From positions 1 to 64,000 of the forward strand of contig NZ_KQ960933.1 of the NCBI RefSeq assembly GCF_001553405.1: a DNA stretch of 64,000 nt, written 5' to 3'. Numbering within the stretch: position 1 is the stretch's first letter; each line of letters opens with the position of its first letter. Source of the DNA: Megasphaera hutchinsoni (GTDB taxonomy: Bacteria; Bacillota; Negativicutes; Veillonellales; Megasphaeraceae). Shown here in pieces: positions 61,904-64,000 of this stretch. The position numbers and the translations under genes are program-made. The notes below the pieces were generated by a model, which was not told where the DNA came from, did not search any database, and saw only the letters and a list, made by a program, of their open reading frames with translations.

Positions 61904-62707
61904 ATGATGAAAACAGTATTGTCGATTGCTGGAACAGATCCGTCGGGTGGGGCCGGCGCCGCGGCGGATTGTAAGACGATTTGTGCTCATGGTTGTTTTG
62001 CATTTAATGTTATTACCGCAGTAGTATCACAAAATACACAGGGCGTACGTGATTTTATGGATGTGCCACCACAGTTGATTACATCACAAATTGATGCCGT
62101 GTATGATGATATGTCAGTAGATGCGGTTAAAATTGGTATGGTAAGTAATCCAAAAACGATTCATGTTATTGTACAGGCATTGAAAAAATACAAGCCTCGT
62201 TTTACGGTTATTGATCCCGTTATGGTTGCAACGAGTGGACATCGGTTGTTAGCAGCTGAAGCGGAACGTACACTTGTACAAGAATTGCTTCCGCAAGCGT
62301 ATGTGTTGACGCCTAATATCCCAGAGGCAGAAGTGTTGTCAAATATGGAAATAAAGACGATAGAAGATATGGAAAAAAGTGCTAAAAAAATTAAGGAATT
62401 ACAACCAGAGTGGGTATTGATTAAAGGTGGTCATCGTGTAGCGGATTCTATTGATGTGCTATATGATGGCACTCAATTTTATTATTTAAAAGGCGATCAT
62501 TTAGATAGCACGAATACACATGGTACGGGATGTTCTTTGTCTAGTGCTATTGCAGCGAATTTGGCAATGGGAAAACGTGTAGTAGAAGCAGTTCAAGCAG
62601 CGAAAGAATATGTTTTTCAAGGAATTTTGCATGCTCCTAATATTGGCAAGGGAAATGGACCGATTCAACATTTTTACTATCTTTATCATCAGGCTGGATG
62701 GGAATAA
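61904..62707 (+). CDS. thiD: Hydroxymethylpyrimidine/phosphomethylpyrimidine kinase
   Basis: The 267-residue ribokinase-fold enzyme phosphorylates HMP and HMP-P. SIAGTDPSGGAGAAADCKT is the ThiD hallmark. GIQADLK of Escherichia coli ThiD is here GAAADCK. DPVMVATSGHRLL, TPNIPEAEVL and the THGTGCSLSSAIAA catalytic loop are present. Three consecutive ATG codons (61901-61909) follow AGGAGG; 61904 has good spacing, but the true one is uncertain. It complements the thiSGH and thiE genes at 19-22 kb. Confidence 0.93.
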   Translation: MMKTVLSIAGTDPSGGAGAAADCKTICAHGCFAFNVITAVVSQNTQGVRDFMDVPPQLITSQIDAVYDDMSVDAVKIGMVSNPKTIHVIVQALKKYKPRFTVIDPVMVATSGHRLLAAEAERTLVQELLPQAYVLTPNIPEAEVLSNMEIKTIEDMEKSAKKIKELQPEWVLIKGGHRVADSIDVLYDGTQFYYLKGDHLDSTNTHGTGCSLSSAIAANLAMGKRVVEAVQAAKEYVFQGILHAPNIGKGNGPIQHFYYLYHQAGWE

Positions 62708-62724
62708 AAAAGGAGGGCTTATTT

Positions 62725-63615
62725 ATGGCGACGTGTAAAACAATATTCCGATATCTTTGTATGGGGATAGCCGTAGTGGTTATTGGTATGGTAGGAGCAT
62801 TACATATACAAGCCGCTGATAAAACCGTGGGAGCCGCTGATTGGCAGCAAATTGTGCAACACAATGTTAATTGGCAACCAATGGAAATGCAAGTGAATAT
62901 GGCCGTAGAGATGCCTGTTGTAGGTAATGGATATGGGCAGTTAAATGTGCGAATGGATGCGAAGGGAAATAGCACCGGAGTAGTAGACGCTCATTTTTTT
63001 GGCGTAGTGAATGAACATATTTCTGTTCCTATGTGGGGTGAAAAAAAGGGAAATTTGTATTCTTTTTATTATAAGGTGCCTCAAATGTATGGTGGAAAAT
63101 GGGTAACATTTACTGTACCTGTTTTAAATATAATGGATAAAAAGCAAATGAATGCTGCTGTTGATTGGCAATCTGTTTCCGATGTAATGCAAATAGAACC
63201 TAATGTATATCGACTTGTATTAGGACCATCTTATTTTGCAAAAGTGTTGCAGAAGGTTCAACAAACACAGGGCATGATGGCAATGCAGGTAGATAAAATA
63301 GCTTTTTTACAGAAACAGATGCAGAACATACAGATTGTTATGTATGTTCGTGTTGATCCAGTAACTAAACATATTGTTCATATAGAAGGTGACCTTACAC
63401 CATTTGTGCAATTGATCGTTATGCAAGCACCGAATTTGGGATATAAAACAAACATTCCTTTAGCGGGATATAATTTGATTAGTCAGATTGCGGCTAATTG
63501 TCGTGTGCGCTTTTTTGCAGATTATCGTGAAGGAAAAAAAGAGGCTATTATTGTTCCGAAGACTGTCAAAAAAGTAGCTGTACCCCTTTCACCTTCTAAT
63601 CCTCTTTACAAATAA
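62725..63615 (+). CDS. Exported protein of unknown function
   Basis: The 296-residue protein has a signal peptide (hydrophobic MGIAVVVIGMVGALHIQAA, cleavage likely after QAA near residue 24). No family is recognised with certainty. The body is rich in Val, Met and Gln and in short beta-strand patterns. This is loosely like LolA/LppX-type lipid-carrier folds, but I cannot show that. AGGAGGG precedes the ATG at 62725. It starts 17 bases after thiD and is probably co-transcribed. Confidence 0.7.
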   Translation: MATCKTIFRYLCMGIAVVVIGMVGALHIQAADKTVGAADWQQIVQHNVNWQPMEMQVNMAVEMPVVGNGYGQLNVRMDAKGNSTGVVDAHFFGVVNEHISVPMWGEKKGNLYSFYYKVPQMYGGKWVTFTVPVLNIMDKKQMNAAVDWQSVSDVMQIEPNVYRLVLGPSYFAKVLQKVQQTQGMMAMQVDKIAFLQKQMQNIQIVMYVRVDPVTKHIVHIEGDLTPFVQLIVMQAPNLGYKTNIPLAGYNLISQIAANCRVRFFADYREGKKEAIIVPKTVKKVAVPLSPSNPLYK

Positions 63616-63847
63616 AAAAGCTCCTTTTAACAAAATAAAGTTTCATAAAAATAGTTGACAGCGTAAAAAAAATAGAGGAAAATAGAATAGATAAAGTATT
63701 TTCGAATTATACTGTTGAGTAATTTTATGGTGTTATTGTCCCTTGCTGTTTGTATTGGTACGGAAATTTGCAGTTGTTTTTTTACGCAATATTAAAACGG
63801 GGACATAAAGAATGAAACGTTTTTATTTTATATAGGAGGTATATGTT

Positions 63848-64000
63848 TTGGCTAAAAAGGAAAAATTGATGATCATTCCTTTGGGCGGATTAGGTGAAGT
63901 TGGCAAAAATATGACTGTCATTCAGTATGGTGATGATATTATTGTTATTGATGCGGGACTGGCTTTTCCTGATGACGATATGTTTGGTATTGATTTAGTC
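63848..64000 (+). CDS. rnj: Ribonuclease J, N-terminal part (runs off the window)
   Basis: The visible 51 codons read [20 protein letters not shown] and continue [22 protein letters not shown]. This is the beginning of the RNase J metallo-beta-lactamase domain. The TTG at 63848 follows AGGAGGT at 7 bases. RNase J is the 5'-3' exonuclease and endonuclease of Firmicute RNA decay. Truncated by the window edge. Confidence 0.9.
   Translation, partial: MAKKEKLMIIPLGGLGEVGKNMTVIQYGDDIIVIDAGLAFPDDDMFGIDLV

Noticed and set aside
63843-63869. Short ATG frame overlapping the RNase J start
   Set aside because: It gives 8 residues in another frame; the TTG at 63848 has the correct spacing and encodes the RNase J N-terminus.
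1-64000. CRISPR arrays, insertion sequences, prophage genes
   Set aside because: No regular repeat-spacer array, transposase or phage structural gene was recognised.

Overview
The window looks like a chromosome segment of a low-GC, Gram-negative-staining Firmicute of the Negativicutes (Veillonella/Megasphaera/Dialister relatives). Firmicute features are the block decarboxylase-tmk-holB-ricT-trmN6-rsmI-metG-tatD and a ribonuclease J. A CptA-like phosphoethanolamine transferase and an RseC-like protein fit an outer-membrane (LPS) cell plan. Anaerobic acid metabolism is shown by 4-hydroxybutyryl-CoA dehydratase and two family-I CoA-transferases. The genus is my inference; no rRNA is present.

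1-5 kb: rseC-like, an exported EndA-type nuclease, a LysR regulator, dinB, a small unknown gene, a cluster of five DnaA-box-like sites, and a NagA-like protein that has lost its catalytic core. 5.3-8.1 kb (minus): Mrp Fe-S carrier, DUF134 regulator, and a PAS/AAA+/Fis sigma-54 activator.

8.1-19 kb is the most unusual part. A minus-strand operon of seven tightly packed genes encodes a NifU-type Fe-S scaffold, a Cys-rich protein with a possible hotdog domain, an acyl carrier protein, a metallo-beta-lactamase-fold hydrolase, LuxE-like and LuxC-like proteins, and an acyl-AMP ligase. No luciferase is present. Facing away from it is 4-hydroxybutyryl-CoA dehydratase, 4-hydroxybutyrate CoA-transferase, a permease and an unknown gene. 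The 390-bp intergenic region carries two divergent, near-consensus -24/-12 promoters with a 16-bp-arm inverted repeat between them. I propose one sigma-54 regulon joining an ACP-based acid-to-aldehyde reduction module to 4-hydroxybutyrate metabolism, controlled by the adjacent activator.

19-29 kb: thiE, a thiSGH operon with a structured leader that is not a recognisable TPP riboswitch, an OPT transporter, pepD, a DUF454 protein, a sodium:alanine symporter and a glycerophosphodiesterase. 29-45 kb: gyrA, an SfsA-DUF123 fusion behind a leader terminator, MarR, GtrA, pyridoxamine kinase, a second CoA-transferase, and the decarboxylase-to-tatD housekeeping operon. 45-50 kb: a LysR regulator divergent from an SdaC/YhaO-type amino-acid permease, with a likely operator, and the phosphoethanolamine transferase.

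50.1-56.3 kb is a GC-rich block, clearly richer than its surroundings. It holds two MgtA/MgtB-type P-type ATPases with a receiver-less winged-helix regulator between them, and it abuts a tRNA-Asp/Phe/Leu operon. It looks like a horizontally acquired magnesium-transport island.

57-64 kb: an exported amidase, a zinc-uptake locus (znuA divergent from znuCB and a Fur-family gene) with a Zur-like box at each promoter, an ArsR regulator with an SmtB-type alpha-5 zinc site, sixA, thiD, an unknown exported protein and the start of ribonuclease J.
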